Source: PGYR01 sp046290495 (lineage in GTDB: Bacteria; Bacteroidota; Ignavibacteria; Kapaibacteriales; UBA2268). From it: a stretch of DNA of 64,000 nt. The position numbers and the translations under genes are program-made. This document shows positions 1 through 9,295 of the stretch, piece after piece (within the stretch, counting starts at the first letter, position 1; each line of letters starts with the position of its first letter). The stretch spans positions 124,001-188,000 of the forward strand of contig JBKAGT010000006.1 in NCBI GenBank assembly GCA_046290495.1, given 5' to 3'. The notes beneath the pieces were generated by a model. It ran no database searches. It saw only the letters and a program-made list of their open reading frames with translations, and had not been told where the DNA came from.

Positions 1-615
1 AAAGTAGAAGAGTATCTGAAGGCACCTAAGCACAAGCAAAAACGCGACAAGCTAAAAGACAAAGTAGGTGTTGCTACTGGCTTAGCTTGGACAAGCACTG
101 GTGGAGATTTACTACCATTGGAAGTAAATATAATGCCAAGCAAGAATGAGAAACTGACTCTAACTGGTAAGTTGGGAGATGTAATGAAAGAGTCTGGTAT
201 GGCTGCTCTGTCTTATGTCAGAGCTAATTACGAAGCACTGGGAGTACCAGAAGATTTTACTAAAGAGAAGGAAATTCATATACATGTACCGGAAGGTGCG
301 ATACCGAAAGATGGTCCTTCAGCTGGTATCACTATGTGTACTGCATTGGTTTCAGCTGCCACAGGAAAAGCAGTGAGCGGCAAAGTAGCCATGACGGGTG
401 AGATAACCCTGAGAGGTGATATATTACCAATTGGTGGACTTAGCGAAAAGTTATTAGCAGCGAAAAAGCGTGGAATTAAGAAAGTTTTAGTTCCTGCTGC
501 AAACGAGAAAGACGTAGATGAGGTAGATGAATTCATTACCAAAGGATTGAAAATAATATTCGTAGAACACATAACTGAAGCACTGCCACACAGCATTGTG
601 AAATGGAAAAAATAG
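1..615 (+). CDS. lon: ATP-dependent Lon protease, C-terminal part (5' end outside window)
   Basis: This is the last 204 codons of a Lon protease; the frame is open to base 1, so the gene begins upstream of the window. Lon is a cytoplasmic ATP-dependent serine protease that degrades damaged and regulatory proteins. The visible part is the end of the AAA+ module plus the whole proteolytic domain. The catalytic serine sits in PKDGPSAG (codon at 319-321) and the catalytic lysine in GGLSEKLLAA (codon at 448-450), the Ser-Lys dyad of the family. The opening GVATGLAWTSTGG is the usual start of the proteolytic domain. dapD follows after 28 bases on the same strand. The identification is secure; what cannot be seen is the N-terminal domain and ATPase. 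Confidence 0.97.
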   Translation, partial: KVEEYLKAPKHKQKRDKLKDKVGVATGLAWTSTGGDLLPLEVNIMPSKNEKLTLTGKLGDVMKESGMAALSYVRANYEALGVPEDFTKEKEIHIHVPEGAIPKDGPSAGITMCTALVSAATGKAVSGKVAMTGEITLRGDILPIGGLSEKLLAAKKRGIKKVLVPAANEKDVDEVDEFITKGLKIIFVEHITEALPHSIVKWKK

Positions 616-643
616 ATAATAATTATAAAACATAGATATTGAT

Positions 644-1465
644 ATGAGCTTAAAAGAAAGAATAGAAAACCTGAACAACCCCAATGAAACTGAAATATTG
701 GAGCTTCAAGCTGAAATAGTTGCTAGCTTGAATAATGGATCAATCCGAGCGGCAGAACCAGATGGTAATGGCGGTTGGAAAGTAAACCAATGGGTAAAGA
801 ATGCTATTTTGATTTTATTCAAATATAGTAAAATGGAAGATATGTCAATTAATGAAGAACATGTCTATTTTGATAAAAATACAATTCCATTGAAGCCACT
901 TAAGCTGGATGACGGCGTTAGATTAGTACCTGGTGGTAGTTCTATCAGAACAGGTAGCTATGTCGCAAAAGGAGTAATCTGTATGCCTCCTATGTATATT
1001 AATATTGGTGCTTATGTTGATGAAGGAACTATGGTGGACTCACACGCATTGGTTGGTACTTGTGCACAAATTGGTAAAAATGTTCACCTAAGTGCAGCAT
1101 CGCAAATAGGTGGCGTGCTAGAACCAGCAGGAGCTAGACCTGTAGTGATAGAAGATAATGTCATGATAGGTGGGAACTGTGGTGTTTACGAAGGGGTAAT
1201 GGTTCGAGAAAGAGCTGTGCTAGGTACAGGTGTTATTCTAAATGCCAGCACTAAATTATATGACTTAGTGAATGAAACAGTGCTTTCATCTTCATCTGAT
1301 AATCCATTAGAAATTCCTGCAGGTGCAGTAGTGATACCTGGAGCTAGAGCAATCAATAGTGAATTTGGTAAGGAGAATGGCTTGTCTGTTGCTACTCCAC
1401 TAATAGTAAAGTACAGAGATGATAAAACAGATGCTAAAACAGCTTTAGAAGAGGCATTAAGATGA
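644..1465 (+). CDS. dapD: 2,3,4,5-tetrahydropyridine-2,6-dicarboxylate N-succinyltransferase
   Basis: DapD transfers succinyl from succinyl-CoA to tetrahydrodipicolinate in the succinylase branch of lysine and meso-diaminopimelate synthesis, in the cytoplasm. The 273-residue length is that of the family. A helical N-terminal part (about 1-100) precedes a left-handed beta-helix of hexapeptide repeats (about 105-220), seen as runs such as INIGAYVDEGTMVDSHALVG and IGGNCGVYEGVMV. The stretch VRLVPGGSSIRTGSYV and the conserved GVLEPAGARPVVIED are family hallmarks. The start is the ATG 28 bases after lon. The last codon overlaps the start of the next gene (ATGA), suggesting translational coupling. 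No other dap genes are nearby. Confidence 0.97.
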   Translation: MSLKERIENLNNPNETEILELQAEIVASLNNGSIRAAEPDGNGGWKVNQWVKNAILILFKYSKMEDMSINEEHVYFDKNTIPLKPLKLDDGVRLVPGGSSIRTGSYVAKGVICMPPMYINIGAYVDEGTMVDSHALVGTCAQIGKNVHLSAASQIGGVLEPAGARPVVIEDNVMIGGNCGVYEGVMVRERAVLGTGVILNASTKLYDLVNETVLSSSSDNPLEIPAGAVVIPGARAINSEFGKENGLSVATPLIVKYRDDKTDAKTALEEALR

Positions 1466-1719
1466 GTAAAGCCAGCGATAAACTAAATAGAAATATTAAC
1501 AGCAATTTGACAAAATCAATTATGTTTATGTCAGGTGCTAATTTTGTAACCTTCCTGATACTAGTGTGGGTTTACACAGTAACAAAGGAAATATGGTTCC
1601 TAATTGCTGGTATTGCTATGTTAGTTTCTGGTGTTGCATTTATGATAGTAGTGAATAAGTATAAGAAAAAACTAAGAAAATTAAACGAAAGACAGTCGAA
1701 ACCGAATGAACCAAGTTAA
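1462..1719 (+). CDS. small two-helix membrane protein
   Basis: An 85-residue protein that I do not recognise as a named family. It has a charged N-terminus (SKASDKLNRN), two hydrophobic helices at about residues 20-41 and 45-64, and a strongly basic tail (KYKKKLRKLNERQSK), so it is probably an inner-membrane hairpin with cytoplasmic ends. Its ATG overlaps the dapD stop (ATGA) and its own 3' end overlaps the next gene by 14 bases, so it lies in the middle of a coupled dapD-membrane protein-Memo unit. Real coding is supported by this tight packing; function is unknown. Confidence 0.75.
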   Translation: MSKASDKLNRNINSNLTKSIMFMSGANFVTFLILVWVYTVTKEIWFLIAGIAMLVSGVAFMIVVNKYKKKLRKLNERQSKPNEPS

Positions 1720-2905
1720 GATTAGGGAAGACCTAGATGTAAGTCTAGTAAAAGAAGATGACAGTCAGTTTATCTATATTAGTGACCCTCTATTAGTGGC
1801 CGAGCCAATAGCTTTGCCTTTTGCATATTATACTCTTATACAAGCATTAATGGAAGACGATAAAACCGAAGAACAATTAGTGTCTGATGGTATTGCCAAA
1901 ACGTTAAATCTTTCTGATGAAAAGTTAAGAACATTGCTCGACAATCTCCGCACATTACACATCTTGGAAAATCCTGTTACTAGCATGGCTTTGGACCAAA
2001 TGAACAGCTATCTTAATGGAAATGTCCGTAATAGTTACTGTCATGGTTTTTCATATCCAGAAGACCCAATTGAATTGACCTCATTTCTGAAAGTAATGCT
2101 GGACAAAGGGAAAAGTGTATCTGCCACTAAGCCAAAGGCAGTTTTAGCACCTCACATTGATTTGAGATTAGAAGAATCTTGGGAAGTGTATGCTAATTCA
2201 TTCTTACCTTTAGAAAATATTGATGAAGTAGATACAGTAATACTACTCGGGACTGCCCACTATGCAAGTACTGCAGACTTTATGTTTACAAGAAAGAATT
2301 ATGTGACCCCTCTTGGTACATTAGAAACTGATCAAGAATTAATTGATAAAATAGAAGAGAAAACAGAAGTCCACTTCGATGATATAGCTCATTTCAAAGA
2401 GCATTCTATTGAATTTCATACTATATTTTTACAACACCTTCTAAAGGAAAAGAATATAAAGATACTCCCAGTATTAACTGGTTCGCCTTCAAAATTTGTA
2501 GCTGAGCAAAACTTACCAGATAGTGATGAAAAGTATATGGAAACTTTAGTAGCACTAAAAGATTCCGCTGAACTTTTAGGTAGAAAAACAATTATCCTAT
2601 CTAGCGGTGATTTCTCTCATGTAGGTAGAAAGTTTGGAGATGAATATGATGCAGGTAAGTTTATTAGCCACGTTCAAGAGTATGACCAAGATCTTGCTAA
2701 AACTATCTCAGCAAATGACAAAAATCAATTCTTCAAAGCAATCAGCTCTGTAGGAGATAAGAATAGAATCTGTGGTACAGCCCCTTTCTATGCAGCAATG
2801 CATTTATTAGGAAATGAAGCTAAAATCAGACAAACTGGTTACTCTCATTGGTACGAACAAGAGACAGAATCACTGGTTAGCTTTGGTGGCTTTGTAGCGG
2901 AGTAA
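1706..2905 (+). CDS. Memo-family protein (AmmeMemoRadiSam system protein B-like) with N-terminal extension
   Basis: A 399-residue cytoplasmic protein. From about residue 140 it matches the Memo family, a non-haem-metal dioxygenase-like fold: VLAPHIDLR, VILLGTAHYAS, FTRKNYVTPLGTLETD, FKEHSIEFHTIFLQ and ILSSGDFSHVGRKFGD carry the conserved histidines, glutamate, aspartate and C-terminal GTAPFYAAM region. In bacteria Memo proteins often occur with AMMECR1 and radical SAM partners (AmmeMemoRadiSam); neither partner is present in this window. The first ~130 residues are not part of the Memo fold and look like a small helical, perhaps winged-helix, domain (TEEQLVSDGIAKTLNLSDEKL). The start overlaps the preceding gene by 14 bases. 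Family confident; substrate and role unknown. Confidence 0.9.
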   Translation: MNQVKIREDLDVSLVKEDDSQFIYISDPLLVAEPIALPFAYYTLIQALMEDDKTEEQLVSDGIAKTLNLSDEKLRTLLDNLRTLHILENPVTSMALDQMNSYLNGNVRNSYCHGFSYPEDPIELTSFLKVMLDKGKSVSATKPKAVLAPHIDLRLEESWEVYANSFLPLENIDEVDTVILLGTAHYASTADFMFTRKNYVTPLGTLETDQELIDKIEEKTEVHFDDIAHFKEHSIEFHTIFLQHLLKEKNIKILPVLTGSPSKFVAEQNLPDSDEKYMETLVALKDSAELLGRKTIILSSGDFSHVGRKFGDEYDAGKFISHVQEYDQDLAKTISANDKNQFFKAISSVGDKNRICGTAPFYAAMHLLGNEAKIRQTGYSHWYEQETESLVSFGGFVAE

Positions 2906-2978
2906 TTAGAATAATTTAATCTATTCCCTATCACTTTTTTTCCACTTAACCGTAATAATTGTGTTAATTAAATAAATT

Positions 2979-2994
2979 TTGGTAATTTTACCAA
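2979..2994. promoter_or_regulatory. perfect palindrome upstream of the TPR operon
   Basis: The 16-base sequence TTGGTAATTTTACCAA is a perfect inverted repeat (7-base arms around TT). It lies in the 158-base gap before the TPR gene, about 70 bases ahead of its start. The arms are AT-rich and no run of T follows the 3' arm, so it looks more like an operator or protein-binding site than a terminator. No regulator can be assigned. Confidence 0.35.
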
Positions 2995-3063
2995 TGCAGC
3001 ATAGGGTAAGGTATAGAAAATCCCATTTCTTCCTCTCTATATAACTATAATTAAAAATTACAG

Positions 3064-6000
3064 ATGATGAAATTTAAGATATTTATAAGTCTTATCTTTT
3101 TCTTATTGTGTGTGGTCAGTGCTAGTTCACAGATTGCAGCAACTAAGTATATATATAACGCAGAAGAGCTAGACAAAGCTATTCGCCTATATGACACTAA
3201 GCTAATAAACCTTAGTGAAAGAAAGATAGATGAAGTAATAGAAAGTATACCAGAAAATCCTGCAAATGATAAAGCACTGATGTTCGAGACTCAGCTTGAT
3301 TTGATTAATGGGAATTTTATACTTGCTGAAACACACTTGCTTGATTTCTTAGATGAAAGAAAAAACTCACCATTCGTACCTATTGCTAATTTCAGACTTG
3401 GTATGATTCATTTCCAACAAGAGAAGTACGAAACTGCGGCATATTACCTAAATCAAGCTTACGAGACAGCAAAAAGTAATTATAACACACGTCACGAGAA
3501 AGTAGAAAGCAGACCAGATGATGAATATTACATTGTTGGTCACCATTCTCTATACTGGAAAGGAATAGCTGAAAGTCAAATTGGTAAACTGAATGATGCA
3601 AAAGAGACTCTGCAGAAGTGTGCTGAAGTTTATAGAAATGGAGAACTCTCCGACGATGCAATCTTTGCTTATGGCCAGCTTTTTGAGCAAGAATACGAAA
3701 ATGAAAAAGCTATAGCTGCTTTCAAAAAAGTGAGAATAGAATACCCTAAGACAAATGTCTATATAGCTTCATTGATTAGAGAAGCAAACAACTATCTGAT
3801 GCTTAGGAAATACCCAGATGCGTTGCTAGTTTTGGAAAGAGCTAACTTTGCTGCCGAAAGCATAAGGAAGCAAGATTCAGTCGGGAAAGAGTATGAAAAG
3901 CAAACAAACTTCGAAAACCCACAAGAAGCAATTCTATACTTGAGAGGTGAAGCAAGTAACTTAGCTGGTAACTATGATCAAGCGCTGTTATACTTCGAAA
4001 CATTCCTTAATACCTTCTTTGGTTCACCATTAGAAAGCAAAAGTAAATTGGGTGCTGGTTGGGCATTGCTTAATCTAGAAAGATATGTCGAGGCGATGGC
4101 TTATTTCAATGAGATTATTAATAATACTAAAGAAAGTGACACTCAAGTCAAAGCTAACGCTCAATTATACAGAGCTGTTACATTAGTAAAGTCAGGTGAT
4201 ATTGAAGCTGCAAAAGAAGAGTTAGATGTCCTTTCTCTGAGCACTTCTTTTCCATTCAAGGGAGCAGTTCTGCTAGAATTAGGACAGATTTACTATACAG
4301 AGAAGAACTTCGAGCAAGCTAAGAAGGTGCTAGAAAGAGCTGAGCGATATGCGCTTTCTCCAGTTACAGCTACTAGGATAAACCTTTTACTGGCAGCTAC
4401 ATATATGGAAGTGTTTGAGTGGAGTGCAGCTACACTCACTTATGATAAGGCAATAGAAACGATTGTAAATTCTGATTATGTGCTAATGCCTAAAAAAGAT
4501 TGGTATTTGTCGGAAGCACGATTCCGTAGAGGGATTTCATTAGTAATGGATGGAAGAAGTAATGAGGCAATTGCTTCTCTTTCTGCTTATGTAGCTGAGT
4601 CTGACAAAGAAGACCCACGAATGGAAGAAGCTCTGTTTTGGTTAGCTGAAGCAAATTATAATAGTGACTTCCTTGTTAATGCTGCACAATCTTATGAAAA
4701 ATTACTAAAGCAATACCCTTATCATTCAAGAAGGGAGGATATACTTTACTCTCTAGGTTGGTCTTACTTTAGAAAACAAAGCTTCAGAAAGTCGAGCAAG
4801 GTATTCGAACAATTGCTAGATGAATTTCCTAATTCGGAGTATGGTACAGAAGTGTTGGTGCGACAAGCTGACGGATATCACATGATTAAATCATACAGAC
4901 AAGCTGCAAACTACTATAAGAAAGCAGCAGATAGAGCACCAAGAACAGATGTTGGTCGCTATGCTTCTTTCCAAAGGGCTGATGCACTATATAGGTCTGG
5001 GAGTTATGAGCAATCACTTTCAGCTCTTAGAGATTTTACAAGACTTTATGGCAGTAGCACTCTTGCTCCCAATGCAATGTATTTGATTGGATGGATAAAA
5101 TTCCAGCAAAGAAAATATGATGAAGCTATTGCTAACTTCAGATTCCTAATTGAGAGATACCCCAATAGTGGCTACGTACCAAGGACATACTATGCAATAG
5201 CAGATTGCTATTATAATCAAGGCGACTTTGAACAAGCTATGCCGGCTTATAAAGCTGTAGTTGATAAATTCCCAGAGAGTAATTTAGCGCCTGAAGCTAT
5301 GCGAAGTGTACAGCAGTGTCTTGTGTTATTGGGTAGAGAAGACGAAGCAATGGGAATAATAAATGAATATGTAGAGAATAATGCTAACTCTCCTTTCACT
5401 CGTAGTTTCCATTCAGATGGGGCTAGGATATTATTCGATGGTAGACAATACGACAAAGCAATTGATGAATATGAAAAAATAATCAAGAATGATCCTGGTA
5501 ATGAGGACAATGCTGAAATTCTATACTGGATAGGCAAAAGCTATATAAGTTTAGATAAGCCAGAAGAGGCAGAAAAGGCATTTGTAAAAGTGCAAAGCAA
5601 ATACCCTAAAAGTGATTATGCTAGCTTGTCACTAATGGAAAATGCCTTATTACAGAAAAAATCAGCTAGAGCTAAGAAAGCAGATTCTCTTTTTGCATCA
5701 CTAGTTGAAATCTATCCTAATAAAAATGAAGCACCAAGAGCAGTATTCGAAAGGGCTCTGATTAACTTCACATTAGGTGATACTACTTTTGGTTTAAGCA
5801 TGTATGACTATGCTTTTAAGACATACCCTGGTGATGAATATGCTGATGAATCTGGTTACAGACTTGCTAATTACTACAAACGATTAGATAGTAATGAGCT
5901 TTCAAGAGATTATTTTTTACGTTTGGCAATGAATACAAACAGCAATGATATAGCTGCCGAGTCATATTATAGACTTGGTGAGTTATTCAAAAAAGAAAAG

Positions 6001-6237
6001 AAACTAGATTCGGCAGAAGCAGCATATTTGCAGGTCAAGAACAATTATTCTGGATATGAAGATTGGTTCTCGCTATCATTGGTTAATCTGGGTGAGATAT
6101 ACGAGCAAACTGACCAGTATGCAAAAGCAGAAGAAATATATTCGGCACTACTGGAGCTAAGGCCAGATGATGAATATGGCAACACTGCCAAAGCTAGGTT
6201 AAAAAGAGTAAGAAAAGCGATGGGTAACAATGACTAG
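3064..6237 (+). CDS. large secreted tetratricopeptide-repeat protein
   Basis: A 1057-residue exported protein made almost entirely of TPR helical pairs. A signal peptide (MMKFKIFISLIFFLLCVVSA then SSQ) sends it to the periplasm or outer-membrane inner face. After about residue 70 repeats are continuous; typical units read YETAAYYLNQAYETA, YDQALLYFETFLNTFF, YDEAIANFRFLIERYP and YDKAIDEYEKIIKNDP. There is no predicted membrane segment after the signal and no catalytic motif, so a scaffold or assembly role is likely. It heads a unit in which the stop overlaps the next start by 8 bases, followed by a beta-barrel, SPOR and TonB-like gene. ATG at 3067 is an equally possible start. Its individual role is not known. 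Confidence 0.88.
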   Translation: MMKFKIFISLIFFLLCVVSASSQIAATKYIYNAEELDKAIRLYDTKLINLSERKIDEVIESIPENPANDKALMFETQLDLINGNFILAETHLLDFLDERKNSPFVPIANFRLGMIHFQQEKYETAAYYLNQAYETAKSNYNTRHEKVESRPDDEYYIVGHHSLYWKGIAESQIGKLNDAKETLQKCAEVYRNGELSDDAIFAYGQLFEQEYENEKAIAAFKKVRIEYPKTNVYIASLIREANNYLMLRKYPDALLVLERANFAAESIRKQDSVGKEYEKQTNFENPQEAILYLRGEASNLAGNYDQALLYFETFLNTFFGSPLESKSKLGAGWALLNLERYVEAMAYFNEIINNTKESDTQVKANAQLYRAVTLVKSGDIEAAKEELDVLSLSTSFPFKGAVLLELGQIYYTEKNFEQAKKVLERAERYALSPVTATRINLLLAATYMEVFEWSAATLTYDKAIETIVNSDYVLMPKKDWYLSEARFRRGISLVMDGRSNEAIASLSAYVAESDKEDPRMEEALFWLAEANYNSDFLVNAAQSYEKLLKQYPYHSRREDILYSLGWSYFRKQSFRKSSKVFEQLLDEFPNSEYGTEVLVRQADGYHMIKSYRQAANYYKKAADRAPRTDVGRYASFQRADALYRSGSYEQSLSALRDFTRLYGSSTLAPNAMYLIGWIKFQQRKYDEAIANFRFLIERYPNSGYVPRTYYAIADCYYNQGDFEQAMPAYKAVVDKFPESNLAPEAMRSVQQCLVLLGREDEAMGIINEYVENNANSPFTRSFHSDGARILFDGRQYDKAIDEYEKIIKNDPGNEDNAEILYWIGKSYISLDKPEEAEKAFVKVQSKYPKSDYASLSLMENALLQKKSARAKKADSLFASLVEIYPNKNEAPRAVFERALINFTLGDTTFGLSMYDYAFKTYPGDEYADESGYRLANYYKRLDSNELSRDYFLRLAMNTNSNDIAAESYYRLGELFKKEKKLDSAEAAYLQVKNNYSGYEDWFSLSLVNLGEIYEQTDQYAKAEEIYSALLELRPDDEYGNTAKARLKRVRKAMGNND

Positions 6238-7843
6238 ATTATTATATATTATAGCCCTATTCGGAATTACATCGAGTTTGCTATTATCGCAGCAAACTGG
6301 TGGGGAAGAAGCGAGTTCGAACACTGAGCCTGCAAGCTTCCCTAATGCGATTATCATAGGTGATTATAATCCTGAAACAGGTGGTGGTACAAAAAAATTA
6401 CCACAGAAACCTAAGCCAATGAATCAGTCTTCGTTGGATTCGCTGAATGACAATGAGAAACAAAAGTTTCTATTGTTGCCACCAGAAAAGATACCGGCAA
6501 ACTTTGAGTTGCCAACTTTTCCAACTGGCTATCTGGAAGCGTCTTTTGGTAGTTTTATTACTCCAAGGGCAATGGCTGGATTTGATTTTAATATTGATAA
6601 ATTCGATTTCTTCGTAAATGGTGGTTACGAATCTTCGCAAGGGCATATTGATAATGCCGAGTATTCAAAAATTACTGCAAATGCTGATATAGATTATATT
6701 GCTCCAGAGAAATTTTGGTTATTTGGAGGTAGCAAAACTAGAACGAAATTCAGATTTTTCAATGATGGTTTCAACAATTATGCAGCTGATAGCAGCAACC
6801 TACAAAGTATAAATGCCACTAATATAGCATTAGGTACGCAAACGGAATCAAACTACAATGGTTTTAGATTTAACTCTAACTTAGGATTTAACCTATTTTC
6901 AATGGATGACAATAGTGATGACGGAACAGAATTTGGTATTAATGCTGGATTAGGATTACTAAACCCATTTGGAACTGATGCAATTGGGCTAAATGGAGAG
7001 CTTAGCTACAGAACTACTAATGGTAATGGTAACTCACTATTTCTGGCAAATGCAGTATTCCCAATTGCAAAAGGAGATGTAAGCTTCACAATTGAACCAG
7101 GTGTGCAGTTTTCTGATAACACTATTGGTGGCGGAGATGTAGCATTATTTGCAAATATTGAATTGGCTCTAAGGATGAATAACTATTTCACTATGTATGC
7201 TAGGGCAAACACGGGTCTGCAAGACAATAGCTTAACAGAAATGTATGGTTATAATCCATATATAAGCTCAGCACCGGTTGTAGACTTCAAACATACAATT
7301 GCTAAAGGTGAATTGATTTTCAATTATCATCCTTTTACTTATGTGAGTGCAGTGTTTGGAGCTTCTTATGAATTGAATAATACAGACATTGCTTTGACTA
7401 ACGATTCATCTACTTTTAGATTTACACCAACTTACGTAGGTAGTAACAGGTTAAAAGCATTCGCACAATTGTTTTATGATATAACAGAAATGTCTAGAAT
7501 TACATCTGACTTTGCTTTGAACATAACTACTCAAGATTCTACTGATGAACAAATGACTTATATACCTATAGTAGAGTTTGCAACAAATTATCATTATAAT
7601 TTCACAAAAGAATTTGGCACAGTAATTGGTGTTAGTTATATTGGTAACCGTTATGCAGATTTAGCAAATACAATAGAATTAGATGGTTACTTCAATGTTA
7701 ATTTGAAAGCAGAATATTACTTTTCAGAAAGTTTAGGAGCTTTTGTTAACTTTGAAAATATTTTGAACCAAGATATATTTATCTGGAACGGTTACAGGCA
7801 AAGAGGAATATTCGCACAATTAGGAGTGCTTTACACTTTCTAG
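6230..7843 (+). CDS. outer-membrane beta-barrel protein of the TPR operon
   Basis: A 537-residue exported protein: signal peptide (LLYIIALFGITSSLLLSQ), a short disordered, proline-rich stretch (about 20-95), then alternating amphipathic beta strands to the end. Strands such as FDFFVNGGYESSQGHID, SNLGFNLFSMDD and ELSYRTTNGNGNSLFLANAV, and a last residue Phe (GVLYTF), are typical of outer-membrane barrels. No plug domain or TonB box of a classical TonB-dependent receptor is evident. The start lies inside the end of the TPR gene (8-base overlap), implying coupled translation and a shared job. It could be a porin-like partner of the TPR protein; substrate unknown. Confidence 0.82.
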   Translation: MTRLLYIIALFGITSSLLLSQQTGGEEASSNTEPASFPNAIIIGDYNPETGGGTKKLPQKPKPMNQSSLDSLNDNEKQKFLLLPPEKIPANFELPTFPTGYLEASFGSFITPRAMAGFDFNIDKFDFFVNGGYESSQGHIDNAEYSKITANADIDYIAPEKFWLFGGSKTRTKFRFFNDGFNNYAADSSNLQSINATNIALGTQTESNYNGFRFNSNLGFNLFSMDDNSDDGTEFGINAGLGLLNPFGTDAIGLNGELSYRTTNGNGNSLFLANAVFPIAKGDVSFTIEPGVQFSDNTIGGGDVALFANIELALRMNNYFTMYARANTGLQDNSLTEMYGYNPYISSAPVVDFKHTIAKGELIFNYHPFTYVSAVFGASYELNNTDIALTNDSSTFRFTPTYVGSNRLKAFAQLFYDITEMSRITSDFALNITTQDSTDEQMTYIPIVEFATNYHYNFTKEFGTVIGVSYIGNRYADLANTIELDGYFNVNLKAEYYFSESLGAFVNFENILNQDIFIWNGYRQRGIFAQLGVLYTF

Positions 7844-7849
7844 CATTTT

Positions 7850-9295
7850 ATGGCAAACTTACACGACGATAGAAAAAAAGAAGAAGAGGAGTTCGGAGGG
7901 TTCGAACCAGAGCAAGAGGAGAATGATGAAACATTCTTGCTCGGTGAGAATGGTGATTACCCTGCCAAACTACCTGATAACTTTAGTGATGATGCGTCTG
8001 ATGATGAGTTAGAAGATGAACAGCCAATCGAAGAACCTGAAGAAGAAATTGTTGTTAGTGAAGAACCAGATGAACCTGAATCGGAAGAAGTCAAAGCTAA
8101 GGAAGAAGTTATTGATGAGCCTGAAGAAACAGAGCCTGAAGTTGAAAATAATGAAGAAATAGACGAAGCAAAAGCAGAAGATGAGGAAGATTCTGAGACT
8201 TTCGATCTTGGTGATGATTTTAAGAAACAGCTTCAACAAAACATTGATCAAAGTAAAGCAAGAAGAGAAGCTAATGCAACAGAAGAAGATGGAATAGAAC
8301 CTAGTGGCGAGTTAGCAATGCCAATCGGAGATGATGCAGACACTGTTGTTAATTTGAGTGATATCGATGCGGATAAGCCATCGAACTACGACCCAAATAA
8401 CAATATCAAAGAGAATGATGAAACTCCAAAGGTAGAGGAGAAACAAGAGGAAGCAATAACTGAAGAAAAAGATGAAAGTAAGAAGAAAACACCTGTTTGG
8501 CTTCTTATGTTATATAGTTCCGCTGCTACTTTCTTGTTGACATTAGGAGCTGGTTTTTTGATTTGGTGGCTGATGTCTGATAGTAACGAAAATCAAGATA
8601 TAGAAGATCCTCAAAAAACAGAACAAGTTGCACATACTGATGACAGTCATTCCTCGGAAATAGCACATAATAGTGAGCATGATTCAGATGATCATAATGA
8701 AATGACAGCTGCTGATAGCATAGATGAAGAAGAGGATAATTGGCTGGACTCTATGGAAGCTGAAATGGATATCGATGCCAAAGATACTGTACTGAAATTC
8801 AAAGAAGACAAAGAGCTTTTTGCCGATTTGGAAGATAAGATTGATAAAAACTTAGAGAAAGAAAAGCCAAGAAAACAGACAACAACAAAACCAAAGAAAA
8901 AGAATAAAACTAGTAATGTAACTACTGAGAATAAGAAAAAGAACGACTTAGCTAGCAATAATACTAATAGTAAGAAAACAAAGCCAAAATCTACAACTAA
9001 GAATAGTGTAAAGATAGATGAATCACAGTTTTCTATGCCGCAACCAAAAGGGCCGGCACCTGAAACTGGAATTTTTACTGTACAGATATACTCTTCTCCT
9101 TCTAAGATAGATGCAGAGAGCTGGCTAGGTCAGCTTAAAGCAAGAGAAATACCTTATGCTATGATAGTAGAAAAAGAGATTAGAGGGAAGACATGGTACA
9201 GAGTTAGATATGGAAAATTTGAAACAAAAGACGCAGCTAGAGCGTCTGCATTAGAGTTAGGATATTCTCAATCGTGGATAGATAGAGTAGAATGA
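7850..9295 (+). CDS. membrane-anchored SPOR-domain protein with acidic cytoplasmic region
   Basis: A 481-residue bitopic inner-membrane protein. Residues 1-213 are extremely acidic (runs of E and D) and would lie in the cytoplasm; residues 214-242 form one membrane helix (WLLMLYSSAATFLLTLGAGF); residues 243-400 are a low-complexity, Lys/Thr/Asn-rich periplasmic linker; residues 407-481 are a SPOR domain (IFTVQIYSSPSKIDAESW ... YRVRYGKF). SPOR domains bind denuded septal peptidoglycan, as in DedD and FtsN. The gene begins 6 bases after the barrel gene and ends overlapping the TonB-like gene (ATGA). The layout suggests a cell-wall-tethered link in the same envelope complex, perhaps at the division site; that last point is inference. 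Confidence 0.88.
   Translation: MANLHDDRKKEEEEFGGFEPEQEENDETFLLGENGDYPAKLPDNFSDDASDDELEDEQPIEEPEEEIVVSEEPDEPESEEVKAKEEVIDEPEETEPEVENNEEIDEAKAEDEEDSETFDLGDDFKKQLQQNIDQSKARREANATEEDGIEPSGELAMPIGDDADTVVNLSDIDADKPSNYDPNNNIKENDETPKVEEKQEEAITEEKDESKKKTPVWLLMLYSSAATFLLTLGAGFLIWWLMSDSNENQDIEDPQKTEQVAHTDDSHSSEIAHNSEHDSDDHNEMTAADSIDEEEDNWLDSMEAEMDIDAKDTVLKFKEDKELFADLEDKIDKNLEKEKPRKQTTTKPKKKNKTSNVTTENKKKNDLASNNTNSKKTKPKSTTKNSVKIDESQFSMPQPKGPAPETGIFTVQIYSSPSKIDAESWLGQLKAREIPYAMIVEKEIRGKTWYRVRYGKFETKDAARASALELGYSQSWIDRVE

Noticed and set aside
8009..8251. Antisense open frame rich in Phe inside the SPOR gene
   Set aside because: It mirrors the Glu/Asp-rich codons (GAA/GAT) of the real gene and has no ribosome site; a compositional shadow. 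The same holds for 8692-8958 and 26847-27170.
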